Positions 45,543 to 55,256 of a stretch of DNA of 64,000 bases are shown here, piece by piece. Position 1 is the first letter of the stretch. Each line of letters starts with the position of its first letter. The position numbers and the translations under genes were made by a program. Source of the DNA: Rhodothermia bacterium (lineage in GTDB: Bacteria; Bacteroidota; Rhodothermia; Rhodothermales; UBA2364); assembly GCA_017303715.1 (NCBI GenBank), contig JAFLBZ010000015.1, positions 28,901 through 92,900 of the forward strand, written 5' to 3'. Below the pieces are notes generated by a model that did no database searches, was not told the DNA's origin, and saw only the letters and a program-made list of their open reading frames with translations.

Positions 45543-46584
45543 CCCTAAGGCAACTGTATTGGGCGCATGGCTTTTTTTCTTGGGCGGTTTGTTATCCCTA
45601 ACCGCCTGCGATGACAACGAACCAAAAGCACATACCCCGACTCCACTAAATCTTACACTTCCGCCCAAATTTCCAGCACTGCCACAGCCAGAAGACAACC
45701 CTCTTACGGTAGAAGGAGTGGCCTTGGGAAAAGTATTGTTCTACGAAAAACGACTTTCCAAAGATGGAACCATATCCTGTGCCAGTTGCCACATTCCAGA
45801 GTACAGTTTTACAGATCCCAATACCTTGAGTCGGGGTGTGGATGGTCGCTTGGGCGAACGACAGTCTATGCCACTCATCAATGTCGGGTGGATTGAATCG
45901 CTTTTTTGGGATGGGCGATCGCCGAACTTAGAAGACCAAGCGGTTTTTCCGATTACCAGCCATTTTGAGATGGGAAGTACCTTTCCCGACATCATTTCCA
46001 AACTAAATGGCCTGCCGTCTTACCCCAAAATGTTTCAAGCGGCTTTTACCTCTTCCGAAATCACCCAAATACGCATTGTACAAGCCTTATCGCAGTTTCA
46101 ACGCACCATGATTTCCGGAAACAGCAAGTACGACCAATGGCTACAAGGAAAAGCGACCCTAACCTCGGAAGAAGAATTGGGGTATAACCTCTTCTTTACC
46201 GAAAAAGGCGATTGTTTTCATTGCCACAGCACCTTGCTGATGACCGATAACCGTTTCCATAACAATGGTTTGGACGATGTTCCGGCGGATTCTGGCCGCT
46301 ACCGCTTGACCAAAGATCCGGCAGATATTGGCCTATTCCGTAGTCCTACCCTACGCAACATTGAACGTACTGCACCTTACATGCACGATGGGCGCTTCAA
46401 AACCCTTGACGAAGTGATTAATCACTATGATCGTGGCCTCTTGAGATCGCCAACATTAGACCCCCTGTTTTTTAATGGACGGCCAAAAGGACTCTCCGAA
46501 GTAGAAAAGAAAGCCTTGATTGCCTTTTTAAAAACCCTTACCGACCTCGAATTTATCCAAAATCCGGTATTTCGTCTGCAATAA
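45508..46584 (+). CDS. MbnH-like diheme cytochrome c peroxidase / MauG family
   Basis: A 358-residue lipoprotein (SLTACD, Cys34) with two c-type haem sites, CASCH at 91-95 and CFHCH at 236-240, in the usual diheme peroxidase arrangement. The start at 45508 puts it inside the MbnP coding end (35-base overlap), so the two are coupled. Features LGERQSMPLINVGWIESLFWDG and TAPYMHDGRFKTLDEVINHY are typical. MbnH oxidises a Trp of MbnP to kynurenine; the pair here suggests the same copper-site maturation. A plain peroxidase is the alternative. Confidence 0.9.
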   Translation: MGKTFLRPKAINPKATVLGAWLFFLGGLLSLTACDDNEPKAHTPTPLNLTLPPKFPALPQPEDNPLTVEGVALGKVLFYEKRLSKDGTISCASCHIPEYSFTDPNTLSRGVDGRLGERQSMPLINVGWIESLFWDGRSPNLEDQAVFPITSHFEMGSTFPDIISKLNGLPSYPKMFQAAFTSSEITQIRIVQALSQFQRTMISGNSKYDQWLQGKATLTSEEELGYNLFFTEKGDCFHCHSTLLMTDNRFHNNGLDDVPADSGRYRLTKDPADIGLFRSPTLRNIERTAPYMHDGRFKTLDEVINHYDRGLLRSPTLDPLFFNGRPKGLSEVEKKALIAFLKTLTDLEFIQNPVFRLQ

Positions 46585-46763
46585 TCCTTCACTTGATAAG
46601 TACCTTCAAGTGAAATTCCGAGAAACCGTTGGCTATGGAACAGCGGCAATGTTTATAAGGTACATAAAATCATTCCTTCCCTTTTTTTGGCCTATGTGCA
46701 TTTGAGACCATTTTGTCCATCCTGCTTTTTCAGGATCACCTTCTTCAAGTATCGTACGTTTTC

Positions 46764-49214
46764 ATGAAAATGCACATTTTATTTACATCGTGTCTGCTCA
46801 TCGTTGCAACAGGGTGGGGCTATGCCCAAAATTGGAGCTTTGTGACAGGCAACATCACCGATGCAACCACCAAATCCCCATTACCCGGCGCCACTATTTT
46901 GGTCTCAGGAACCGACTATGGCACGATGTCGGATAAAAACGGACGCTTTTCACTCAAACTCCCTCCCGGCGGACATCAACTTAAAGCTTCTTTTGTGGGC
47001 TACGAACCTTGGCTCCGTTCCATTCAGGCCGAAGAAGACAAAACGCTTACTTTTGAAATTGTACTTAAGCCAACCGATGCAAACGCTGGAGATGTTGTTG
47101 TAGAAGCACGCTCCAACGAAGCTGGCGTACAAAGCATGACTCCAGAAATGGTCCAAGCCATCCCCGGCCCTTTTAAAGACGGGTTTCGGGCACTTAAAAA
47201 CCTACCCGGCGTCATGAGCAACAACGAATTATCCAACGAATATTCGGTGCGAGGCGGCGGTTATAATGAAAACCTGATTTACATCAACGGATTCGAGGTG
47301 TACAAACCTTTCCGAACCAAACAAGGAGAACAAGAAGGATTGGGCCTGCTCAATCCAGACTTAGCCGAACGCATGACCCTCTATACGGGTGGGTTCCCTG
47401 TGTTGTATGGCGGAAAGTTGTCTTCCGCCTTAGACGTTCAATACCGAAAACCTCGCAACCAAGCACCCACCGGCGCGGCTTATGCCTCTATGTTAGATGC
47501 TGGTGCTGGTTTTTCAGCAGGCATAGGGAAGTGGGGCGTAATGGCCGGCGCAAGACGCGCACAAGCCCGCTCTTTTTTTGGCTCCCAAGAGCTAAAAGGT
47601 GAATATGCACCCGCTTTTACCGATCTACAAGGTCTTGTTTCTTATAGCTTTAAACCAGATCAAGAAGTTTCCCTTTTAGGCATGTGGGCACGTCACCGCT
47701 TTCGATTAGAACCCTCCCAAAAACGCTCTTACTACGGCACGTTTAACGATCTGCGCTCCGTCTGGATCAATTATTCGGGCGAGGAACAAGACGGCTACGA
47801 CATCGGATTTGCGGGTTTGCACTTCCAAAACCGCTTAACCTCCCGCCTCCGAGCAGAACATCGTGTGTCCTTCTTCGATATTATCGAGACAGAAACCTAC
47901 AACATCCGTGCAGATGCAACCCTCTACTTGGTGGATCCGACCAAAACAGACCCATCCTCGCCGATAAACGACATTGCCTTCGGCGCTGTTGTCCAAGAAG
48001 ATCGCGCCGATAACCGTTTGCGCGTGCGGACTTATACCGCAGATGGGCGCTACATCTATGAGGCTACACGCCAACTCAGTACGATAGGCTGGACGTTTCG
48101 GCAACTTGTTTGGGAAGACCGAATTGCCGAAGATGCGGCAGTTATTGGTCAAAACTCCTTAGGCGACCTTGTTAAAATTCCCATTAAAACCCTACAAGAC
48201 ACCTTACCACAAACCGCTACCAACCAGTTTGGTGTTTTTGTCCAGCAAGTACGGGAGGTCTTACCAACCTCTGGAAAACTAACCCTAACTGGCGGGCTAA
48301 GAACCGATTATTTTGACTTTAACCGTGAGTGGACTTTCTCGCCTCGTGTTTCAGGAACCTATCGGGCTAATGGACAACTTACCCTGACCGGCGCTTGGGG
48401 CATTTATTACCAATCCCCTGCGTATAGAGAATTACGTGGCGAAACCATCACCAATGAATCCATAAATGGTGCGCTAAACCATGGCCTAAAATCGCAACGT
48501 GCTATTCAATATGTGGCCGGCGCAACCTATTTCTTGCCCAAGAGACGGCTTTACCTTAGAGGAGAAATGTATTACAAAAAACTTTCTAACCTCATCTCAT
48601 ATACCCTACAAAATACCCGCGTTACGTATAGCGGCGAAAACGACTCGGAGGGCTATACCTATGGTTTAGACCTGCAAGTACGGGGCGAATTTGTTCCCGG
48701 ACTCGAAAGCTGGTTTAACTATGGCTATCTGGTGGCTCGTGAACGCTTTTTACCGGCCTACCAAACAGCCCAAAACACCGGATGGATTCCTCGCGCAATG
48801 GACCAACGGCATACCGTCTCAATGCTGGTTCAAGACGGTCTATCAAAAGATGATAGCTGGCGTTTATACCTCCAAGTGATGGTCGGATCTGGCCTGCCTT
48901 ATACCCCACCCACACCGGGAGAATCGGTCAACAATGTGAGCCTACAAGCACCCGGAAAACGGCATAGCCAACGTTTTTTGGAGTATAAACGTGCCGATCT
49001 CGGCGTTACCAAGTCCTTGCAAATTAAACGCAAGAGTACTGCCGATAACAACCTTTTGCCTAAGCTCGCCCTTAGCTTGGAAGTCCTCAATATCTTCGAC
49101 ATGAAAAACACCATTTCCTACACTTGGATAGACCCCGGAACACACCTCTGGGAGCGTGTCCCAACGCGGCTTACCCCACGTACCTTCAATACTCGGCTTA
49201 GGGTGCAATTTTGA
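46764..49214 (+). CDS. TonB-dependent outer-membrane receptor, MbnPH-linked
   Basis: An 816-residue receptor with a signal peptide (GWGYAQ, cleaved near residue 21), a carboxypeptidase-regulatory-like domain (ITDATTKSPLPGATILVSG), a plug region (AIPGPFKDGFRALKNLPGVM, RGGGYNENLIYINGFEVY) and a beta barrel. The start at 46764 gives the signal peptide. It follows the MbnP/MbnH pair by 180 bases in the same direction. Possible ligand: copper or a copper chelate (inference). Confidence 0.92.
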   Translation: MKMHILFTSCLLIVATGWGYAQNWSFVTGNITDATTKSPLPGATILVSGTDYGTMSDKNGRFSLKLPPGGHQLKASFVGYEPWLRSIQAEEDKTLTFEIVLKPTDANAGDVVVEARSNEAGVQSMTPEMVQAIPGPFKDGFRALKNLPGVMSNNELSNEYSVRGGGYNENLIYINGFEVYKPFRTKQGEQEGLGLLNPDLAERMTLYTGGFPVLYGGKLSSALDVQYRKPRNQAPTGAAYASMLDAGAGFSAGIGKWGVMAGARRAQARSFFGSQELKGEYAPAFTDLQGLVSYSFKPDQEVSLLGMWARHRFRLEPSQKRSYYGTFNDLRSVWINYSGEEQDGYDIGFAGLHFQNRLTSRLRAEHRVSFFDIIETETYNIRADATLYLVDPTKTDPSSPINDIAFGAVVQEDRADNRLRVRTYTADGRYIYEATRQLSTIGWTFRQLVWEDRIAEDAAVIGQNSLGDLVKIPIKTLQDTLPQTATNQFGVFVQQVREVLPTSGKLTLTGGLRTDYFDFNREWTFSPRVSGTYRANGQLTLTGAWGIYYQSPAYRELRGETITNESINGALNHGLKSQRAIQYVAGATYFLPKRRLYLRGEMYYKKLSNLISYTLQNTRVTYSGENDSEGYTYGLDLQVRGEFVPGLESWFNYGYLVARERFLPAYQTAQNTGWIPRAMDQRHTVSMLVQDGLSKDDSWRLYLQVMVGSGLPYTPPTPGESVNNVSLQAPGKRHSQRFLEYKRADLGVTKSLQIKRKSTADNNLLPKLALSLEVLNIFDMKNTISYTWIDPGTHLWERVPTRLTPRTFNTRLRVQF

Positions 49215-49340
49215 TAAATGTGGCTTTTTCACCCCGAAAAATTTTTTGAGGAATTGGCGGAAGCGTACCCGCAAAATAGGATCAAGGCCAGAATCATCGT
49301 AGTTTTATAGGGCTATTACAAACCGTTTAAAACCAATCAC

Positions 49341-49991
49341 ATGAAGTTTTTTGTTGATACAGCCAATTTGGACGAAATCCGCGAAGCCGCCGATATGGGC
49401 GTTCTGGATGGCGTAACCACAAACCCCTCTTTAATGAAAAAAGTAGGGGCGAAAGACCTGAAGGCGCACATCCGCCAAATTTGCGAAATGGTGGACGGCG
49501 ATGTCTCCGCCGAGATCATCTCCACGACCTACGACGAAATGATGGTTGAAGCAAAAGAAGTGGCGAAAATCCATCCCAATGTAGTGGTTAAAGTACCGCT
49601 CATCTTAGATGGCATCAAGGCCATTAAGTCCCTTACCGCAATGGGCATTAAAACAAATTGCACCCTATGCTTTTCGCCCACACAAGCCCTCATTGCCGCT
49701 AAAGCCGGCGCAACCTACATCAGCCCATTCGTCGGACGTTTAGACGACATCTCCACCGACGGCATGGATCTTATTCGCGCTATTATTGACATCTACGATC
49801 ATTATGGCTTTGCAACGCAAGTGCTGGTCGCCTCGGTTCGTCACCCCATGCACGTTGTTGCCGCTGCCGAGATGGGCGCGGATGTAGCAACCATGCCACT
49901 CTCGGTGATCAAGCAACTTCTCCGACATCCCCTAACCGACTTAGGGTTGCAGCAATTCTTGAAAGATGCCGAAGCACTTAAAAATATGTAA
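49341..49991 (+). CDS. Transaldolase / fructose-6-phosphate aldolase family
   Basis: A 216-residue TalC/FSA-type enzyme. [12 protein letters not shown] marks the phosphate region; catalytic Schiff-base Lys84 lies in [37 protein letters not shown] and the [12 protein letters not shown] motif complete the short family. Length is normal for the short transaldolase group. It transfers a dihydroxyacetone unit in the pentose-phosphate pathway. It has its own terminator and no operon partner. Confidence 0.94.
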   Translation: MKFFVDTANLDEIREAADMGVLDGVTTNPSLMKKVGAKDLKAHIRQICEMVDGDVSAEIISTTYDEMMVEAKEVAKIHPNVVVKVPLILDGIKAIKSLTAMGIKTNCTLCFSPTQALIAAKAGATYISPFVGRLDDISTDGMDLIRAIIDIYDHYGFATQVLVASVRHPMHVVAAAEMGADVATMPLSVIKQLLRHPLTDLGLQQFLKDAEALKNM

Positions 49992-50015
49992 ACCATGTTT
50001 TTGGCTATGTTTCAT

Positions 50016-50048
50016 AAAAGCCCACTTTCATTCTAAGGTGGGCTTTTG
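50016..50048 (+). terminator. Terminator after transaldolase
   Basis: Arms AAAAGCCCAC (50016-50025) and GTGGGCTTTT (50038-50047) pair around a short loop and end in a T-rich tract. Confidence 0.85.
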
Positions 50049-50247
50049 TGTATAATCCAGTTTTATTACCACTTATATATCTATATTACCACTCATCCTC
50101 TTTGGCTTTGATAACACATCAAAAATACGTATCATCTGTTTTAAGAACCCCTTATTGTGATTGTGTCTGATGATTTAGATTGGGAGGAAGTATAATCCAG
50201 ACAAAGGTTTGTTTCTGTTCATTTTACACCCAGCATCACAAAAAACC

Positions 50248-50427
50248 ATGCTTTTGTTAACTTCCTACAAAGCGAAACTTGCCAACAGCAAAGACAAAAC
50301 CAAGGTTATTTATCAGGTTTTGGGAGACGACCGGCTGACGGAAAAGGAAAAACGCGAATTGGCGGATTACATGCAAGTAATCTCGCGAGACCGAATGACG
50401 ACCGTTTATAAAACATTTAAGCGGTAA
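50248..50427 (+). CDS. Small basic helical hypothetical protein
   Basis: A 59-residue peptide starting at ATG 50248 (the longer frame adds a hydrophobic N-terminus that overlaps no ribosome site). It is Lys/Arg/Asp/Glu-rich (NSKDKTKVIYQVLGDDRLTE, EKRELADYMQVISRDRM) and likely one or two helices. A clean terminator follows at once, so it is a separate transcript. No family recognised. Confidence 0.6.
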   Translation: MLLLTSYKAKLANSKDKTKVIYQVLGDDRLTEKEKRELADYMQVISRDRMTTVYKTFKR

Positions 50428-50429
50428 CG

Positions 50430-50453
50430 AAAGCCCCCAAGCGGGGCTTTTTT
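50430..50453 (+). terminator. Terminator after small basic protein
   Basis: Arms AAAGCCCC (50430-50437) and GGGGCTTT (50442-50449) with a short loop and T-run. Confidence 0.85.
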
Positions 50454-50869
50454 GGCTCGATATCGTTGCATTTTGCCAAATGACGTACACGCAAAATCAA
50501 GTACAACTTCATTTCCTATGCGATATGCGTTAAGGTAAGTTTCTTGCGAATTGACCGTTGAAGATCAGCCTTTGCGAAGTCTGCACCTTTCAGTTGAAGT
50601 ACATCGCAAAGTTATCACTAAAAGATTTTGCAGTCCATCATGGTTATGACTTAATTAACCCAAATGGCACATTTCCATAACACACTTACCATCATACCCC
50701 TTGGCGACCCGCATTGCCCTCCGTCCTTATCGTCGCCAGTACTTGATTAATCCATTTATTTTACCACTTGTGTAGCCGTTCTGCCACTCATCACAATCTA
50801 CTTTTGTGGATTATATCCCTGCCGTATCATTCGTTCAAGGTCTGACTTTAACCATTATGCCTGAGGGAA
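50454..50869. other. Intergenic stretch before the short open frame
   Basis: About 420 bases without a supported gene. No repeat or structured element was recognised apart from an AT-rich tract; it should contain the promoter for the transcript that ends at the 50948 hairpin. Confidence 0.4.
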
Positions 50870-50947
50870 ATGCAGACCAAAAATATCCCTGAGCATCGCA
50901 TCAACGAAGAGGAACACCAATGGAGGATCGTTGATGTGATAGCGTAA
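50870..50947 (+). CDS. Possible 25-residue peptide before the 50948 terminator
   Basis: A 25-residue open frame (MQTKNIPEHRINEEEHQWRI, then VDVIA) that starts right after GAGGGAA, a good ribosome-site match, and stops just before the hairpin. The peptide is charged and has no family. The same region could instead be a small RNA ending at the hairpin. Low certainty. Confidence 0.3.
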   Translation: MQTKNIPEHRINEEEHQWRIVDVIA

Positions 50948-51007
50948 GGCGGGAGTCTCAAAGTCGTGAAGGTAGCAAAATCTGAGACTCCCGCCTTCTT
51001 TTTTTGT
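50948..51007 (+). terminator. Strong terminator just before the LytS gene
   Basis: GGCGGGAGTCTCA (50948-50960) pairs with TGAGACTCCCGCC (50983-50995), followed by a long T-run to about 51006. It closes a short upstream transcript, and the LytS coding start must lie past it. Confidence 0.85.
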
Positions 51008-51051
51008 CTATGATGCCGCCACTTTCAGCTTATCTTGACGTATCTTCTGCG

Positions 51052-52116
51052 ATGTCTGTTAAAGATATGCAACTCAACCGCTCATTAGCCTATTGGCTTT
51101 CCCAATTTGTTGGATGGATAGGATGGGGCCTTTTGGTTTTAGGGTCATCCGTTCTCGCCAATATCCCACTTTTGGAATCTTTACCTTTTACCTTAACCAC
51201 GGTATTCACTGGATTCGCACTGTCACACCTTTTCCGGCAGTTGTTTAGACCTTGGCGTTGGACCAAATATGCGGGTATCCGGCTTGTATGGTTAGCGTTC
51301 ACAGGCTTATGGGTATTGGTGGGGCTTATGTATCTATTGGTTTATCTGCTTTTTCCCTTAATTCCCATCTCCGCTTTTGGCTTAACGCCGTATTGGGTTT
51401 CTTTCCAAGGCAAAACTGTTTTTGTGATCGCCACCATTATTGCGTTTGGGCTATGGTTGTTTATCTATTGGGCGGTCCACTTTGTTTTTGGCTATAGCGA
51501 ATCGCGGGTGGCCCAATTCCAATTGGAGGCAGGGCTTAAATCCGCGAAGTTACAAGCCTTAGAGTCTCAACTCAATCCACACTTTTTGTTCAACAGTTTA
51601 AACAGCATTGGTGAGTTGATTGGAGAAAACCCCACACAAGCCCGATATATGGTCCTCCGGCTCTCATCGCTACTCCGAACCACGCTACAAACAGGCCAAA
51701 CCGAAACCCATCCCTTAGAAAAAGAAATTAACTTGGCCAAAACGTATTTAGAATTGGAGTCCATGCGCTTTGAGGAGCGCCTCCGCTATGGCTTTGATGT
51801 GGACATGCGGTACCAAAACGTGGCTGTTCCGGTGATGTTGATCATGACATTGGTTGAAAACAGCATCAAACATGGCATTAACCGACATGTTCAGGGCGGG
51901 GAAGTACAAGTACAGGTGAGTGGGGACGAAAACGGACTACAAATTACCGTAACCAACACCGGAAATCTTGAGAACACCGAGCGTCCGGGTGGTGTTGGCT
52001 TGGCCAATATTCGCGAACGGCTCCGGCTTATTTATGGAGACCAAGCTTGGTTAAGCATTCAGGACATCAAGCCACGTCGCGTCCAAGCAATGGTTTTTTT
52101 GCCCCTCAAAAAATAA
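51052..52116 (+). CDS. LytS-type sensor histidine kinase
   Basis: About 354 residues (start at ATG 51052; an ATG at 51010 lies within the terminator T-run and is unlikely; another ATG is at 51067). Four transmembrane segments occupy the first half. The kinase domain has the phospho-acceptor His in QLNPHFLFNSLNS, the N-box VENSIKHGI, and the G-box PGGVGLANIRERLR. This is the His_kinase/LytS group that works with LytTR regulators. Its probable partner is at 54525, two genes away. Confidence 0.88.
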   Translation: MSVKDMQLNRSLAYWLSQFVGWIGWGLLVLGSSVLANIPLLESLPFTLTTVFTGFALSHLFRQLFRPWRWTKYAGIRLVWLAFTGLWVLVGLMYLLVYLLFPLIPISAFGLTPYWVSFQGKTVFVIATIIAFGLWLFIYWAVHFVFGYSESRVAQFQLEAGLKSAKLQALESQLNPHFLFNSLNSIGELIGENPTQARYMVLRLSSLLRTTLQTGQTETHPLEKEINLAKTYLELESMRFEERLRYGFDVDMRYQNVAVPVMLIMTLVENSIKHGINRHVQGGEVQVQVSGDENGLQITVTNTGNLENTERPGGVGLANIRERLRLIYGDQAWLSIQDIKPRRVQAMVFLPLKK

Positions 52117-52234
52117 TTTCACCTCTCTAATAAGCGCCGCACAACGATTTTTGGTATAAATTGCCATAGGTCTTTACGGCTGTTTGTATCTTGATAGCTT
52201 TGAGTGCCACCGAGAACCCGATCCCTAACATGTT

Positions 52235-53203
52235 ATGAAGTACTTAGTAACTGGATTTTCAGGATTTGTTGCCCGTCATTTTATTCAATTTTTGGACGAA
52301 AATGTAGAACATGCACAGGTTTTGGGAATTGACATTGGCGTGCCACATTATGAAGAAAACCGCGATTGGGTACGGTTCGAGCAGATTAATCTTTTAGAAC
52401 GGTCTCGATTAGAAACGGCTATTCGTACATTCTCGCCCGATTATATCCTGCATTTGGCTTCCATGAGTAGCGTTTCTAAAAGTTGGGAAGAGCCAGAAAA
52501 AAGTTTTACAAACAACACCAATATTTTCTTGAATCTTGTAGAGGTACTTCGTAACCATCAAATTCCGGCACGTTTACTTTCGGTAGGTTCTTCAGAGGAA
52601 TATGGCATCGTCACCGAGAGCGAGTTACCTCTGCGCGAAAATATGCACCCAAACCCCATTAGCCCATACGCGGTTGCACGGGTATCCCAAGAACTGCTCT
52701 CGAAGGTATATGCACACGGCTATGGTCTGCAAATTGTCTTGACCCGTTCTTTTAACCATATTGGACGCTGGCAAAACACCCGATTTGTGATTCCTTCCTT
52801 TGTAAAACAGTTGGTGGAACTTAAAAACCACCCAGAACGCGAACAAGTGCTTTATACCGGAGATACCGCCATTGTACGAGACTTCGTAGATGTGCGCGAT
52901 GTGGTACATGCCTATCATCTTTTGTTATCCAAAGGACAAAGCGGCCAGATTTACAATATTTGTTCAGGAAAAGGGCATAGTCTTCATGAAATCATCGCTA
53001 TGCTGTGCGAAATAATGGGCTTGAAGATAGAAATCCGTACCGATCCAGCATTTTTACGCCCTGCCGATAACCCACGTATTATCGGCTCCTATCGCAAAAT
53101 AGCGCAAGAAGTGGGCTGGCATCCGCGCTATTCCCTACGCGACAGCCTTCAAGACATCATCCGTTATTGGGAGCAGGAAGGCGAAAAAAAGAATCGCTAC
53201 TAA
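52235..53203 (+). CDS. NAD-dependent epimerase/dehydratase (RMD-like sugar-nucleotide reductase)
   Basis: A 322-residue extended SDR: cofactor motif VTGFSGFVARHF, then HLASMSSVSKSWEEPE, catalytic Tyr in SPYAVARVSQELL (Arg where Lys is common), and TRSFNHIGRWQN. The layout matches GDP-4-keto-6-deoxymannose reductase (RMD), which makes GDP-rhamnose for surface glycans. YAVARVSQE is, to my recollection, a known form in that subgroup. It ends overlapping the convergent glycosyltransferase by 4 bases. Confidence 0.85.
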   Translation: MKYLVTGFSGFVARHFIQFLDENVEHAQVLGIDIGVPHYEENRDWVRFEQINLLERSRLETAIRTFSPDYILHLASMSSVSKSWEEPEKSFTNNTNIFLNLVEVLRNHQIPARLLSVGSSEEYGIVTESELPLRENMHPNPISPYAVARVSQELLSKVYAHGYGLQIVLTRSFNHIGRWQNTRFVIPSFVKQLVELKNHPEREQVLYTGDTAIVRDFVDVRDVVHAYHLLLSKGQSGQIYNICSGKGHSLHEIIAMLCEIMGLKIEIRTDPAFLRPADNPRIIGSYRKIAQEVGWHPRYSLRDSLQDIIRYWEQEGEKKNRY

Positions 53204-54333
53204 ACCATCTTATGCACCTGATCCATACGATCCAAGAACTGTTGCGCCACCCCATGCCAAGAGAATGTCTTTGGGACATAATTTCTGGCTCGCTCTGAAG
53301 CCTCTTTTAGCCATTTCGCATCTTCTACATAAGGCATAATGGCATCCACGAAGGCTTGCGGGTCTTCACTTTCCACTAAATGCCCATTTTGTCCCTCGTG
53401 TACCACATCGCGGATACCCTCCAAACGCGCCGCAACCACCGGTAGGCCACATATTCCCGCCTCTAACATAACGACCCCAAATCCCTCCATATCACCCGGA
53501 ACATGGATATTTGGCATGACGAACAAGTCCGCCCCTTGATAAAGGGTTTCTAAATCCGCGTCGGAGAGACGTCCGAGCAACTTAACCCGATTTTGAAGCC
53601 CTTTTCGGTTAATGGCTTCTTCTAAGGCGGCACGCTCCGCACCATCGCCAGCAGCCCAATAGACCACATGTTCTGGTAAAAGCGGCATAACGTTTTCCGC
53701 AAACCACGTAAACCCCTTCCGCTTTACATGACGCCCCACACTGCAAATGATGAAAGACTCCGGAACATGCGGTGAGAACATTTTAAGGATGGATGCCCTC
53801 GCTTTTGGCTTATCCACAGAAACCCCAATCCGGCTCAGGTCTATCCCCATAGGAACCACAAACGTCCGATCTGGCGGAAAGTGCCGCTTCAAGGCTTCTT
53901 CGGCAGTCGCAGTACTAATAGGAAAAAAAGCATCTACCTTGCCCAATATTTTCGGAAGTGCCCACTGATATATTTTCGCTGGTAAAAGAATATCGCGGCC
54001 ATAGAGCATCACAAAGGTCTTTACACCAACTTTTTTGAGGCGCTTCTGCATAAAAAGCGTCACCCAGCCCGTTACCAAAGCACTAAAAAACACCGATTCG
54101 ATCTGGTGCTGCCGTACCATTGCCGGAATTTTCCAGAAAAGGCTTATCAGAAAGAAAGGCGCACGAAGATGGGTTGTATTCCACGAGGTCTTTAAGATTA
54201 ACGGAAACACCTCTATGTGTTGATGGTCTTTAAAAGCCTCATAAATATCAATGGCCACACGTTGCATACCACCAATATTGCTATCGGGATCATTATCATG
54301 AGGGAAAGAGTGCGAAACATATAAAACGCGCAT
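53200..54333 (-). CDS. Glycosyltransferase family 4
   Basis: A 377-residue GT-B glycosyltransferase. The N-terminal part MRVLYVSHSFPHDNDPDSNIGG and GGMQRVAIDIYEAF are typical acceptor-domain starts. The C-terminal domain has VGRHVKRKGFTWFAE, ADLETLYQGADLFVMPN and the E-x7-E-type segment MEGFGVVMLEAGICGLPVVA. It builds a surface polysaccharide together with the neighbouring epimerase and GT2 gene. The product sugar is unknown. Confidence 0.9.
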   Translation of the reverse strand: MRVLYVSHSFPHDNDPDSNIGGMQRVAIDIYEAFKDHQHIEVFPLILKTSWNTTHLRAPFFLISLFWKIPAMVRQHQIESVFFSALVTGWVTLFMQKRLKKVGVKTFVMLYGRDILLPAKIYQWALPKILGKVDAFFPISTATAEEALKRHFPPDRTFVVPMGIDLSRIGVSVDKPKARASILKMFSPHVPESFIICSVGRHVKRKGFTWFAENVMPLLPEHVVYWAAGDGAERAALEEAINRKGLQNRVKLLGRLSDADLETLYQGADLFVMPNIHVPGDMEGFGVVMLEAGICGLPVVAARLEGIRDVVHEGQNGHLVESEDPQAFVDAIMPYVEDAKWLKEASERARNYVPKTFSWHGVAQQFLDRMDQVHKMV

Positions 54334-54524
54334 ATCTTTGAACGGGTTTGTTTTTTCAACAGGGCGTAAATATAGGACATTAACACCTACACCCCATGAA
54401 AAGACAGCGCTTTAAGCAAGAATTGAAAAATCATCCCTGCGCAAACAGGGTACTTTATTGATGATGGGCTTGATTCTCTTAACCGCCCGTTCTATCTTGG
54501 GAGCGGTGTTTCTCGAAATAGACC

Positions 54525-55256
54525 ATGAATCATACCACTGCCCTTATTGTAGATGACGAGCGCCTTGCACGGAACGCACTCCGTAGGCTGTTGGCTGCTC
54601 ACCCTTGGCTCGAAATTATAGGCGAAGCTGCTCATGCGGATGAAGCCCGGCAAGCCATTGTACATTTCAAACCCAATGTTTTATTTCTGGACATCCAAAT
54701 GCCCGGCAAGGATGGCTTTCAACTGCTTTCCGAGCTTGATTTTTTGCCTCACGTAATCTTTACAACGGCCTACGACCAATACGCACTCCGTGCTTTCGAG
54801 GTAAGTGCCTTAGACTACCTTGTAAAACCCATCGAACCAGAGCGCTTGACCGAGGCGCTGAAGCGCGTCCCGCAGCCCAAAGCACTGCCTCCAGTAGAAG
54901 AACCACCCACCCCCGACTACCTCACAGCCGATGAGCAGGTCTTCGTAAAAGATGGTGACAAATGTTGGTTTGTACGAATTGGCGACATCCGCCTCATAGA
55001 ATCCGAGGGCAATTATACCCGCCTCCATTTTGACCGCGAGCGCCCCCTCATTTTGCGTTCTCTAAATCAATTAGAAGAGCGCCTAAACCCCGCCCAATTC
55101 TTCCGTGCCAACCGGAGCCAAATCATCAACCTCCGCTATATCCGCCGGATGGACACTTGGGCAAATGGTACACTTTTGGCAGAACTCACGGATGGCCAGC
55201 GCGTGGAACTCTCCCGACGCCGCGCCCACGACTTCCGAGAACGCATGAGCCTTTAA
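54525..55256 (+). CDS. LytTR-family response regulator
   Basis: A 243-residue regulator: receiver domain with DD (10-11), phospho-Asp56 in NVLFLDIQMPGKDGF and Lys in DYLVKPIEPERL, then a linker (PPVEEPPTPDYL) and a LytTR DNA-binding domain (about 145-240: SEGNYTRLHFDRERPLILRS, FRANRSQIINLRYI, ELSRRRAHDFRERM). The kinase partner is probably LytS at 51052. Target sites not seen. Confidence 0.9.
   Translation: MNHTTALIVDDERLARNALRRLLAAHPWLEIIGEAAHADEARQAIVHFKPNVLFLDIQMPGKDGFQLLSELDFLPHVIFTTAYDQYALRAFEVSALDYLVKPIEPERLTEALKRVPQPKALPPVEEPPTPDYLTADEQVFVKDGDKCWFVRIGDIRLIESEGNYTRLHFDRERPLILRSLNQLEERLNPAQFFRANRSQIINLRYIRRMDTWANGTLLAELTDGQRVELSRRRAHDFRERMSL

Noticed and set aside
46585..46763. A short CACTTGA / TCAAGTG inverted repeat between MbnH and the receptor
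   Set aside because: The stem is short and AT-rich with no T-run; too weak to call a terminator or operator.
51004..51051. Earlier start codons for the LytS kinase at 51004 and 51010
   Set aside because: They fall within the T-run of a strong terminator, so a transcript starting there would not be stable; the ATG at 51052 is preferred.
52670..52700. Loss of the catalytic Lys in the RMD-like enzyme (YAVAR)
   Set aside because: I recall this as a normal form in the RMD group, so it is not reported as a broken active site.
52625..52918. Open frame on the opposite strand inside the RMD-like gene
   Set aside because: It has no family features and lies fully within a clear gene; it is a shadow.
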